Part shown: positions 12,095-21,320 of the stretch, one piece after another
How positions within the stretch are numbered: position 1 is the first letter of the stretch
Layout: each line of letters begins with the position of its first letter
Assembly: GCA_022702545.1 (NCBI GenBank)
Contig: JAHRBC010000005.1
Location: 3,410,001 to 3,474,000, forward strand
Source of the DNA: Phycomyces nitens
Lineage: Eukaryota > Mucoromycota > Mucoromycetes > Mucorales > Phycomycetaceae
DNA: 64,000 nt
Direction of reading: 5' to 3'
Translations under genes and position numbers: made by a program
The notes under the pieces: model-generated
Database searches by the model: none
Told to the model about the DNA's origin: nothing
The model's input: the letters and a program-made list of their open reading frames with translations, nothing else

Positions 12095-12577
12095 GCCATA
12101 GGAATAGGCGTAATAGTAGACCCTAAACCTAGAAACATTCTATTCTTTCTAATAAAAATAAAAACGTAAAACATTACCAATCAATTATAAACGGGAAATC
12201 AAATAATGGGTGATATATTATTGGTCAAGAAGAATAAAGAAGATTAAATACTACACTATGAGGATGAAAAAAGTGTAGTAAAGATGTAAAATACTACAGT
12301 GTTATTCTCTCAAAATAGATTCTTTCAAAACGGAACTGCACATTTAAATGCTTAATCCCCCCATAACCTAATTAGATATACCCGCCGAAAGTGCTACTGG
12401 ACCTCAGCTGCAGCACCTCTTTCAATAATTATGCTAGCAATTATCACGACATACTGCTAGCAGCTAAGACCAGGTTGTTCTCAAGCGGAATTATATGTAG
12501 AGTCTATCATAATTCAGGTAATTACACTATTGTTTACTTATCTTTCCACACTGGTAATCAAGCCCGTTTTTCAAGTG
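12095..12577. repeat. A1 right subterminal region with palindromes
   Basis: No gene is visible. It holds a polyadenylation-type AATAAAA at about 12150, a hairpin (TACTACACT at 12249-12257 and AGTGTAGTA at 12272-12280), and GCTAGC-centred palindromes at about 12429-12440 and 12453-12462. The last 190 bases are nearly identical in A2, A3 and A4. Such repeated palindromes next to a CACTA end are where accessory proteins usually bind. A short open frame starting MLLDLSCSTS is also conserved, but it lies inside this terminal repeat and is probably incidental. Confidence 0.6.
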
Positions 12578-12870
12578 CATTTTGTTCACACAGCCAAAAA
12601 ATTATTTTTCTCAAGAATGTGCAACATCTTTAACACCAAATAAAATGCTCATTTCAATAAACAAGGTTGCCTAAAAATTTACGGGCCCTTTCTATGGTAC
12701 TACAACTACCTCATTATCAGATGAAAAGAGATTCCATGCGACTTTTATGAATCGGCATCGATGACATTACCTTTCAACCACAATCTGCAGAGAAAAAGCA
12801 CTCTAAAATCATAAAAAATGGCAGTTATGTTACTGTTTCGGTAGCTGTTCCCACTCCTTTTGCTGTAGTG
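12578..12870 (+). other. X1 right-end block
   Basis: It begins with the CAT duplication, continues 'tttgttcacacag' as in X3/X4, and runs to TGCTGTAGTG, the X right terminus, at 12870. The subterminal GGTAG/CTACC repeats are degraded (for example TTTCGGTAGCTGTTCCC). The flank is TAT at 12871. Confidence 0.75.
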
Positions 12871-13506
12871 TATAATCGGCAAAAGGATCGGCTTCCAAAA
12901 AACAGCAAGTTCTCCTGATCACCAAGTACATCTGAGGACCCGACTTTATGGAACAAGGTAGCCAAATATAGAATATAGTAGTTATTTAGTTTCTGTTGCT
13001 ATGCCAATAAATAATCCTTACGTTCAAAATCAACATCTATCATATTGCATTGGGAGGAGATTTCTAGTAAAATATATTATGATACAATTCATAGAGTGTT
13101 TACAAAAGTAACTTGCCCCTTTCACAATCTTCAAGACGCTCTAATCTTGCTCTCTTTGCATAACGTTGAGCAGTCAGTTTCTGGACAAGACTGTAACCAT
13201 TCTTGCTTGTACTGCATCTAGGGCAAAAGCACTTCTCATTGTAGACATCGGAAGTAGAAGACATGGTATTTGTGTATTGAAGTTTAAACAAAAAGGAAAC
13301 AAGTGTTACATATGCTTTATTTGCTATAGTTTTATAAGAGTGTAAAAATATTATCTCCTGTTCTTTATATTCGAGCCAATTAAATACAAGAAAATAATAT
13401 TTTCAAGGTGATCACAAAAAAACATGTTGAGTTGCAAAATTGCTTCAGCTTTCTCCACGTTCTCAGTTAACTGTGCACAGTAGAACAGCCCACCGTTTTC
13501 CCAGTG
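12871..13506 (-). mobile_element. CACTA-F fragment, right-end part inverted
   Basis: Read inverted from 13506 the end is CACTGGGAAAACGGTGGGC, a CACTA-type terminus. It interrupts exon 3 of the B accessory gene. Inside, the first transposase exon lies close to the terminus on the minus strand, as in C and D. The fragment is cut at 12871 by the X1 right end; the rest of this transposase is not in the window. Confidence 0.65.
13117..13264 (-). pseudogene. CACTA-F transposase, exon 1 only (zinc-knuckle exon)
   Basis: The exon encodes a Met start, MSSTSDVYNEKCFCPRCSTS, and ends after 148 nt in phase 1, as the equivalent exon does in A4. It has the C-x-C-x2-C pattern, but the usual RH after it reads RY. 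The donor is GCAAGT, a GC-type splice site or a decayed GT. Downstream sequence is interrupted by X1, so the gene is a fragment. Confidence 0.65.
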
Positions 13507-14261
13507 TAATATTGTTTTTCAATCTCAAGTCTTTTAGATGCTATACTATTACATACATCAGCTTCCCGGCCGGCTTTTCTGGCACGAGCATTTGCGGCTA
13601 CCCGTGCCTCAGGAGATGCCCTCTCCTGGCGACGCCTTCCGCAAAAGTTCCGGTAGACACTGTCCCGAAGATCCCTTTGGCGCAAGCCAGTGTTGATGAA
13701 CGTTGGGCCCAGGTAGGCAAGGAGTTCAAGAACCAACTCCTTGTTGGGAGATTCATTGAAATGAACCTCCGTTCTCCACCTGGGCCTGTTGTTGTTGGCT
13801 TGCACCATAGCCGGGTTGTTTGACCTGAAATTGGGCCTCCACAGATAGTCTCGTATATGTCGCTATTAAATTTTTATAAGCCAATGAATTGGTAAGCTAT
13901 TGCGAATATTAATACTTACAAATGCTTCTGTGGCGGCACCAGGGTTATACTCCACCACAGCCGGGATGATGGGAGCTGGGCCAGTGGCAGGGATGGCAAC
14001 AGGACCAGGAGCAGGGCCAACAATGGTGAATAGCTCCTCACCAAAGGCAGAAGCAAGCTTGGCGGCAGGAACTGCACTGTTGTTGGCAGCCATCAACTCA
14101 GCCAAACTGTCAATAGCCTTGACAGTACTGGCATTGCCTTTGATGCTGGTGCCAATGCGAGAATCTACCCTGACAAGGATGTTTTGAATATCCCGCAAGG
14201 TCTCCAACAATTGGAGTTGCTCATCGGTTGAGCGAGAAGTGGGAGTGGATCTTGGTGTCAT
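13507..14261 (-). pseudogene. CACTA gene 2, B copy, truncated in exon 3
   Basis: Exon 1 is 14261-13920 (114 codons) and exon 2 is 13862-13557, again 306 nt. Exon 2 reads RDYLWRPNF and FNESPNKELVLELLAYLGP, clearly related to A but diverged. Exon 3 starts after a TATAG at about 13543 and is cut at 13507 by element F. Exons 1 and 2 are open. Exon 1 is Pro-Ala-Gly rich in its second half, as in A. The start is the first in-frame ATG and sits about 425 bases from the gene 3 region. Confidence 0.75.
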
Positions 14262-14685
14262 GGTCTATAGAATATCATATGTTTTCAAAATTAGCTTTAT
14301 ATTCTCTTTATAAATTATAGACTCTACTCTTTACATACAAAATACTTGGTTTGCGAGTGCAGGAGGGTCGATTCAATTGTAAATAGATGGTCTTTATATA
14401 CACAGATGAGTTTAATAAACAGATTCCTAATTACCCTTTGTATACTCTGTATAAATTAATAAAAAAATAATTTTGGGTCTCTGCTTGAAATTAAATATCA
14501 TTTCTTTCTTTCTTTTTGTTCTATCTTATTATCTCTGTTGTTTTATCTCTACGTGGGTTTCTAATAAGACATTCTTTATACTAACAAATTAATGGCTTCT
14601 TTATAAATGTATACTCATCCCAATACATTCTCTCTACATTGCCCATCTAGACTAATCATGGTCAGTTACATGTGCCGGTGCCATC
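14262..14685. other. Divergent intergenic region of element B
   Basis: This lies between B gene 2 (minus) and the recognisable part of B gene 3 (plus). It is AT-rich with a TATATA stretch near 14395. Exons 1 and 2 of gene 3 should begin here, but I cannot place exon 1 with confidence. A sequence matching A exon 2 ('gcccatctagac') runs through 14641-14680 with a stop in the expected frame. Confidence 0.4.
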
Positions 14686-15624
14686 TTGCAAGTTATTCTG
14701 ATTGTCTCTTTCTATCCTGTAGACCTCTTCCACTTGTACAGCCTATTATATGGTGCCATCATCAGTGCCAGGGTAAATAAAATCTTTTCGTGTCCAATTT
14801 CTTTTTTTCTCAACGTTTGTTATTCTACAATAGGCCGCCACCATCACTGTCTACCCCATCTGCCTCCTTCATCATCTACGACTGGTTATCATAATGGTAA
14901 TGCCATTTCTTGGTCTTTGTGTTTTTCCCTAATATTATTCTGGCTATTTACTAATACTTTTCTATATTCTTAAAAAGTTATTGTTGGCCACCATATACCA
15001 TCCCTCTACTATAATTGCCAACTCTGTTTTTGGTATGTAAATCGATTTTTCTATTGTGGTAATTAAGGGTTTTTGGGGAACTTATAGATACTGTGAGAGT
15101 GTTATTTATTGAAGAAAGAATATTATGGTGGTTTATATAGTTATTATTCTAGTTCCCTTGTTCTATTAATCTCTATTGTGTAATGGTCGGTTATCACTGT
15201 AGTAGTGTGAAGTGTACGTGTGCCTGGTGTGTAACTGCTCCTGGGATGTTATCTTGCCATGGTCATTAGCAAAGAGGAACCAGATATCGGTTGTGGAGTT
15301 TGTATTTCACTCAAATGTGGTGTGTATACCACATCTATCACTCAATTTACCCATATTAATTTATTTTATCCCATCTCTAGTCAATCTAATCATACAAGAT
15401 GCCATGCCGCACAACTCAGCCCCTCTTTGCCCATTCTTATCCAATCCTTGCAATGTAAGTATAATATCCCTTGCATCTTGAATAGCACCCGCACTTTTGA
15501 ATATATGTCACTAATATAACTTTTATTATATCAGAATACTACTGCAACCACCCAAATTGCTGCCGGACCCTATTTTCAGGTATTGTTCAGTAGAGAAGTA
15601 TCCGATCCAAGTAATATCAAATAG
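14641..15624 (+). pseudogene. CACTA gene 3, B copy
   Basis: Recognisable exons are about 14723-14771 (exon 3), 14835-14896 (exon 4), an exon 5-like stretch ending near 15031, 15381-15454 (exon 6, 74 nt as in A) and 15535-15624 (exon 7, ending TAG). Exons 6 and 7 give an open frame containing HNSAPLCPFL and NTTATTQIAAGPYF, aligning with the A2 protein. Exon 2 has a stop and exon 4 carries a one-base length change, so the copy is probably broken. Intron 5 is enlarged by a small inserted element (15055-15333). Confidence 0.6.
15055..15333. mobile_element. Small MITE-like insertion in intron 5 of B gene 3
   Basis: The 279-base insert begins TGTGGTA and ends TACCACA (7-bp inverted ends) and is flanked on both sides by TCTAT (15050-15054 and 15334-15338). 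The F copy of this intron (around 490-520) lacks the insert and has TCTAT once, giving a natural empty site. No coding potential is visible, so it is probably a non-autonomous DNA transposon. Confidence 0.7.
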
Positions 15625-16148
15625 GCTGGTAGAAGCGGCAAGGATAGACAGTAATAGTATTAGAGCTTGTGTATAGAACCATTTTATTCTTTCCAATAAA
15701 CACAAATATAAACCATAAACCTTTTAAGTATGGGGTATAAAATGATGGAAAGAGTAATTATTGCTTGATTATACAATAATGAGTTTCAAAGAGTGGTCAA
15801 TACTGGCAGTTTGAATAGGTAAACAATAATAAACCCTCACTATTAGCGTATGAAAAACAACAATAAGATCGCCCTTTCAAGATGTAAACACAATACCTGT
15901 ACACCAAAAACATAATGTTGGATGTAACAATTGAGTATATCAAGTCAGTTAAGCATGTCAAAAATGCTAACAAACCTTTGTTCCATTCGCTGTCACAACT
16001 TTTACCATGTTTATTTCGAGTCTTACAACCTGATAGGAACCTAGGTTCTCCTATCTGTCATATCTGTGTTTTACCATAGAAAATTCGCGACTTTTCACAT
16101 ATTTATTTACAGTTTTACACATGATCTACTTTTATTGTTTTCCTAGTG
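15625..16148. other. B right subterminal region
   Basis: No gene is visible. It starts with the 3' flank of gene 3 (an AATAAA-type signal near 15698) and ends at the possible CACTAGGAAAAC terminus. No repeat comparable to the A palindromes was noticed. Confidence 0.4.
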
Positions 16149-17094
16149 TAAGGTTGTCAATGACATAAAACATCCAATTGGAATCTTGTATACCACATCT
16201 TCAAGTCTGCTATCTTTAATCAAGGAATGAAACACTCATCTCATAATTTTTCAGACACTAAAAAAAGGTGAAAATTTTTTACAGCTATATTACACTAAAG
16301 TTTGTTGTTCCCCACCTCCCCACCTGGGAATCTCTGTAGAATATGCATATTGTTTTCTTAATGATGTACTCATTCTGCCAACTACCATTATATTCGAATT
16401 AGTTTTAAATCTTATGAGCTGACTTTACAGCAATATATTTTCTATGGTAAGAATATTATAATATGTTTACACTCTTTAATTAATCATATTGCACATTCTC
16501 TATTCTCCTTCTACTGCATCTAGTATTTACATCTGTACGTTTCATATAGTGGCATTAATTCAAGAGATGCTTGGTATACCAATTAACAAGCACAACGTAT
16601 ACTGGTATGCTATCCAAAATAATAAGCTCGGTTTATTTGATTGCTTCATTCTCTGACCACAATATTTTTATAGCAATTGGTGAAGACCAAAGGCCATCCA
16701 AGTCATAACAACATGTTGTTGGCATCGTGTATAGATTGAGTAAAAGTTTTGTACCATATACGTTTTATAATATTAAATAGTATTTGCTTTTGGTATGTTT
16801 CTATATTATTATTATATATATTTTAATATTATTTGAAATAAATCGAAATTATAATAAAAAATAAACTATTAGAGACATTTGGGGATTCATAATTTTTAAA
16901 ATTCTTATTTTGGTAGGATAAAATATGATCTTGACAAATATTAGTAATCCTTTTTAGTAAAATATTTAGCCAATGATATTTGAGAATAAAATAACTGCGA
17001 TTTAAACAATATTATCTGAGAGTATAATTTACTTTGTTTCTTTTGCTTTCTATTACTTTCTCTTTCACTTTTCACACTTCTTTTATATATAAAA

Positions 17095-18225
17095 ATGTTC
17101 GGATATACAAGCAACTTACGCAATATCATCTACCAACTTAATGCAGAACGTCTTGATAATTACTCTGCCGAGACTGACATCCCTCATAGCGAGTTCCAAG
17201 ATGCTGTAGAAGATTATGCACTACTTAACAAGCAAAGTATTCACCAACGTGCAGAGATCCAAGCTTTGGGTGATGCTTCATGTATTGAATTCTTTTGATT
17301 CACCTACTCTCAGATGGAGTACATTGTCAATGCCATGGGACTGCCATCAACTGTCATATTACGCCAAGATACGACCCACCAATTCTCTTGGGATATACTG
17401 TCAGCATTGGCAATCACTCTTCGACGATTGTCATATCCTGGGCAGTATGCTGACCTTGAGCACTTCTTCAAGGTTAATCGCAGTACTTTATGTACGGTTT
17501 TCAACACGATGGTTGATCTTCTGCATGACAAGTATGCCAGGGGACTACACTTTACCAAGGATCACTTGCATCCATTCAACTTGAGGCGCTTCAGCAATGC
17601 CATTGCTGAAAAAGGGTTGCCATACACTGGCATTATTGGGTTCATTGATGGAACCCTAAATTCCATATGCAGACCAGGGGAAGACCAGGAGATCAACTAT
17701 AATGGTCATAAGAGGGAACATGGTTTGAAGTTCCAGTCCATTGTGACTCCAGATGGAATCACGGTGAGCATGTCTGGGCCGTTTGCTGGATCAATGCACA
17801 ATCAGAGAATGCTTGAGACCAGTGGAATCATGGCTCAACTGGAACAGCAACTCTGTCATGCTGATAATGGTGATCACCATTATGCCATCTATGGTGATCC
17901 GGCATACAGAGCAAATGTATTGGTGGTCAAGCCATTCAGAAGAAGACCTGACATGACTTCTGAGGAGCGCCTCATCAATAATGCCATGTCAAAAGTTCGA
18001 GAGTGTGTTGAGTGGGAGTTTGGACATGTTGGTGCTTTCTTTGCTTATGTCAAGTTTAGAAATGGACAGCGTGTTGGGCAGAGCCGGGTAGGAAAGTTCT
18101 ACCTCATTTCTACATTAATGAAGAACATTCATACTTGCATTAACAATGGAAATCAGACAAGCATGTTCTTTGGTATTGCACCTCCCCAATTGCATATATA
18201 CCTAGACAGAATCACCACACAATAA
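17095..18225 (+). pseudogene. PIF/Harbinger DDE transposase with one in-frame TGA, H2 copy
   Basis: The open segments 17095-17295 and 17314-18225 share one frame and are separated by TGA at 17296-17298 and five codons. The predicted protein is identical to H1, with the DDE residues in FIDGT, YGDPAYR and VEWEFG. The stop is at the same codon in both copies, so it predates their separation. Confidence 0.8.
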
Positions 18226-18261
18226 AATTGATTTATAAATGTTTTTTTTTAAAAACGTTTA

Positions 18262-19229
18262 CTACTGTGGATGGTAGAAAAAGGGATAAGATGTCCCAGA
18301 AGGTTGCTGGTAGGCAGAGGGATAGGGACTTCTGCTACTATTTTCTAGCTTTCCCAATCGTTCATTGACCACACGAAGCTCTTGCTTGGTCTCGCAAAGC
18401 TCTTGCTTGACCTCACAAAGCTCTTGCTTCATCTCAAGCATCACCTTCATCATTTCGTCAGCCAGCTTGTGCTGACGAGCTCTCTCCCTCTCATCTGCTT
18501 CCATTGCCAATGCAATGTCTTTCTCAAGAGATTCCCTGGGACTAAGCCTTTGATACATTGGAACTCTTTTAGTAGGAATCTCTTGAGAAGTGGAAGTCCT
18601 GCCACTTGCATTGGATTGCTCACTATCCATCGATGCCTGTTGTGGTGATTGTGTGGGGACTCTAATAAGAGTCTCCTTCTTCTTCTTGATTGTCCCTTGC
18701 AATGCTCTGACACTCATCATTACTTCCGCATCTCTCTTCCTAGCAATGCTCTGTGCTGCATCTTCATCATCCTTACTCTTCTTCAACTCTACAGCTGTCA
18801 TCTAATATTCATAAGCAAATAAAATTTCAAATAAGCATATATAAGACTGTATATTAAAAAGCATACCAATTGATCCAAGGAAAGAACTCGGTTTTCCAGA
18901 GTAGTTTCTGAATCATTGGTACCAGTATCCCCTCTTTCTTTTCTATGCTTCTCTTTGATTTGTTTTCTGGAGTCCCGAACAAAGTTTCTGATTGTAGATA
19001 TACCAACTGGGTGGGTGCTGGGATCACTCTTGTTGACTTCGTCTTGAACCATATCCCATGCCTTGATGATATTGTCTTGTAATTGCTCAAAAGGACGGTA
19101 TTCAAGCATAGCTTCAATGCAAGCTAGCTTTCTTACATCATTGAGCTTTCCACGTTTTGCAGATGGCTCTAAACTTCCTTCAACAAATTGCAAGTTGTTG
19201 GGGTTGTTGTCAACTGATTTTCCAGACAT
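18262..19229 (-). CDS. Harbinger-associated Myb/SANT-like protein, H2 copy
   Basis: Exons 19229-18867 and 18801-18262 join in phase 0 and give 300 aa. The product differs from the H1 copy at one visible residue (Asp for Gly). It has the same coiled coil with KQELCE repeats near the C-terminus. It is convergent with the transposase and intact. Confidence 0.75.
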
Positions 19230-19779
19230 TTGAGTAAATACGAAAAGATATATAAGTGTAAGAGTGAATAGAACAAGATAGAATAATATGAATGCGCTTT
19301 ATAAATTTCAAATTTGTATTATATTCGGCGATATAAAAGCATGCTTATAATGTGGTTGATTGGTTTATTTTAAAAGCAAGTTAGTAAAAACGTTTTTAAT
19401 ATTATTAATAAAAACAGGCCGAATTTTTAATAGTTTTGTGTAACATTTGTTTAAAAATTACTTTTATAGCTATTAAAAAGAATCCCCAAATGTCTCTATT
19501 ATTTCAAATAAATGGCAGTAAAAAAAGAATGGGTGCTAGTATATAAAGTAATATAAAAGAGAGGCTGTAGTATATAAAGAAATGATTTTGGTTGGATAAA
19601 AAAAATGGTAGCTGTGCCTATTCCTGCCTCATAACTACCCTTTTTTTTCGCACTAAAAAAACGGTAACAGCTACCGAAATCGCCTTATACAGAGTCTTTA
19701 CTACCGTTTTTTTTGGTGGGAAAAAACGGTAGTAATGCTACCAAAATGGTAGTTAGCTACCGTTTTTTCTGCCATAGTG

Positions 19780-19855
19780 GTGGATAACAATCCTTACAAG
19801 CCCACTAGCAAATGGCTTGCTGACTGTCAAGAAGAAGAAAAAGCAGACTCCGGAT
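19780..19855 (+). other. Unassigned 76-base open fragment between X2 and C
   Basis: This short piece lies between the X2 end and the C left end. In one frame it is open throughout and reads NPYKPTSKWLADCQEEE, which looks like real coding sequence. It could be a scrap of a host exon or of another transposon. It is too short to decide. Confidence 0.3.
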
Positions 19856-19856
19856 C

Positions 19857-21320
19857 ACTGCAAAAAGCATACAGTTTCATAGGGTAGAAAGAGTGGGAAT
19901 ATTATGTTTAAATCATTGATTTCTATATGGTTTTACTCTAATTACCATCATGATACCTAGCTTAATAATAACGGGTAGAAAGAAGCTTGAGATCATAAAG
20001 AAACTCTTTACCTGTCACACCACAATAGAGTTCTTTAGTCTGTCATATACAATCCATAATATGTACTCTGTGTAAACACTTGTACTCCAAGCTTATGTGG
20101 TCAGTAAAATCCATTTTGAGTTTCATTTGTTATAAAAAAAGATTAAGAATTGGGTACCACCTCAGCACATACACTTTCTCCATTTCATAATATTATTTAT
20201 TAATTAATTTATAATAGACAATGAAGAGTAAGTGTAATTTACGGTACACGATTATGGAGAAAGTGTAGTTCATGATACACAATTATGGGGAAAGTGTAGA
20301 TTTTAAAGAAGCGTTTTGGCTGAATAATCATTTTGTTTTTATTTGTTTCATAAAAAATATTCTCTAGGTGGGGGCTATAATCATACGATTGATTTCTTTA
20401 CTAGAGCTACTGTATCTATTTGTATTTGTAAATAAATACTCACGGCCAGATCTTGGGCAAAACGAAGTATACTCAGGGAGTTGTCCAGTGCTATATTTTA
20501 TATTCTAGAATAAAGAGTCCATTAGAATATAGTCATCAAAATGTAAAACATATATATTGCGGTACTTACAGGTATCATAACAAACATTTTATACTCTTTG
20601 GTCCTGTTTTGAAGTACCAAAGTTAGTATAATGTATGCTGAAAGTATAAGAGACTTGTTTTAAAATAACTTACTTTATATCATCGGCCACAACACGGCAG
20701 TATAAATGAGAGATGAGCCAAAAGAATCTATAACAGATATTTAGTAACTGTAAAACAAAAAATAATATTTTATATATATTTACCATAATATTTTTCAAGA
20801 GCCAAGACCAGAGTAAGTAAGGATAATAGGAAAGCAGAGTATAGAAAGATGGTGAGTACTTGTACTAGGCATAATGATATCTTACGTTTGCATGTCTTGT
20901 TTGGTCTTTCAAGTAGAAACAAAGGGAGAATATACCCTCTATAATCAAGTCCCATAGTCAGTAAAAATAAAAAATATATTAAAAAAAACTTACCGTGTAT
21001 TGAGTATCAAAAATAATAAGAGAGGAAAAGAAGGAGAAAAAGGGAAAAAAGACTCTGGCCAAGATGTCTGGATCATAAAATAAAATATGATTGGTAAATC
21101 AAAAAAATCCAAAAGAAGATGCCAATTTGTGTATCCAATGTTTATACTTCTCTGAGTTGAAAAGACGTTTTGATCTTATTAAAGAAGTAGAAAAATTCTC
21201 TTAAATATCATCTCAAACAAACCAAACCAACCTCTCTTACTTGCTCTTTTTACTTGTATGTATATATACATATACCAGCATATTTATTTATATTAATTGA
21301 TATTGATTTATTTGTAGAAA
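19857..21320 (-). other. C subterminal region with possible diverged gene 3
   Basis: This is the position where gene 3 sits in A and B. On the minus strand from about 21060 to 20430 there are several 35-75 base blocks bounded by ...AG and GTAAGT/GTAAGA (donors near 20989, 20888, 20661 and 20570). That resembles the small-exon pattern of gene 3. I could not build one open frame or align it to A2 with confidence. Confidence 0.3.

Larger units (their letters stand above)
6298..12577 (+). mobile_element. A1: complete CACTA (EnSpm) transposon, CAT target duplication
   Basis: The left end is CACTGGAAAAATGGGCTGG at 6298. The right end, read inverted, is CACTTGAAAAACGGGCTTG ending at 12577. Both are flanked by CAT (6295-6297 and 12578-12580), the 3-bp duplication typical of CACTA elements. 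Removing 6280 bases rejoins an X right-end sequence that is uninterrupted in X3 and X4. It contains gene 1 (transposase), gene 2 (accessory, convergent) and gene 3 (small multi-exon). The right terminus has one mismatch (CACTT for CACTG). It is the only copy here with both ends and an unbroken transposase, so it may be autonomous. Confidence 0.92.
1571..12870 (+). mobile_element. X1: diverged non-autonomous CACTA-like element, split by H1 and A1
   Basis: Three separated blocks match X4 in order. Bases about 1760-1900 match X4 near 44170. Bases 5527-6297 match the X4 coding exons and 3' region (44780-45430). Bases 12578-12870 match the X right end, closing with TGCTGTAGTG. H1 (2903-5526) and A1 (6298-12577) interrupt it. 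The right end at 12870 is clear; the left end was not found, so 1571 is only where homology to the F repeat stops. X1 is much more mutated than X3-X5. Nothing in 1571-2902 looks like an intact gene. Confidence 0.6.
13507..16148 (+). mobile_element. CACTA-B element, left part lost
   Basis: It retains gene 2 (minus) and gene 3 (plus) in the same divergent order as A. Its left side is cut by the F terminus at 13506. A possible right terminus is CACTAGGAAAAC, read inverted and ending at 16148, next to sequence (taaggttgtcaatgac) that occurs in X5 near 48381. The right end is less sure than the A ends. Confidence 0.6.
16872..19496. mobile_element. H2: PIF/Harbinger transposon with TATTA flanks
   Basis: It is the inverted near-duplicate of H1, with GAGACATTTGGGG ends. 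It is flanked by TATTA on both sides (16867-16871 and 19497-19501). The matching uninterrupted site in X5 reads CATTA, so the duplication is either TTA, usual for this superfamily, or five bases. Gene content is the same as H1. Confidence 0.92.
16149..19779 (-). mobile_element. X2: non-autonomous CACTA-like element, inverted, split by H2
   Basis: Bases 16149-16868 match X5 (48381-49423), and 19502-19779 match X5 49430-49698. Read inverted, the end is CACTATGGCAGAAAAAACGG at 19779, followed inward by CGGTAG/CTACCG subterminal repeats. Its other half is missing, replaced at 16148 by element B. It carries no intact gene of its own. Confidence 0.8.

Noticed and set aside
12391..12633. A conserved MLLDLSCSTS... 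open frame at the A right end
   Set aside because: It lies in the terminal repeat, runs into different sequence beyond the element in each copy, and shows no splice or start context of its own.
20770..20955. A 61-codon hydrophobic open frame as a membrane protein
   Set aside because: It crosses two good GTAAG donors on the minus strand, so it is more likely exon and intron read together.
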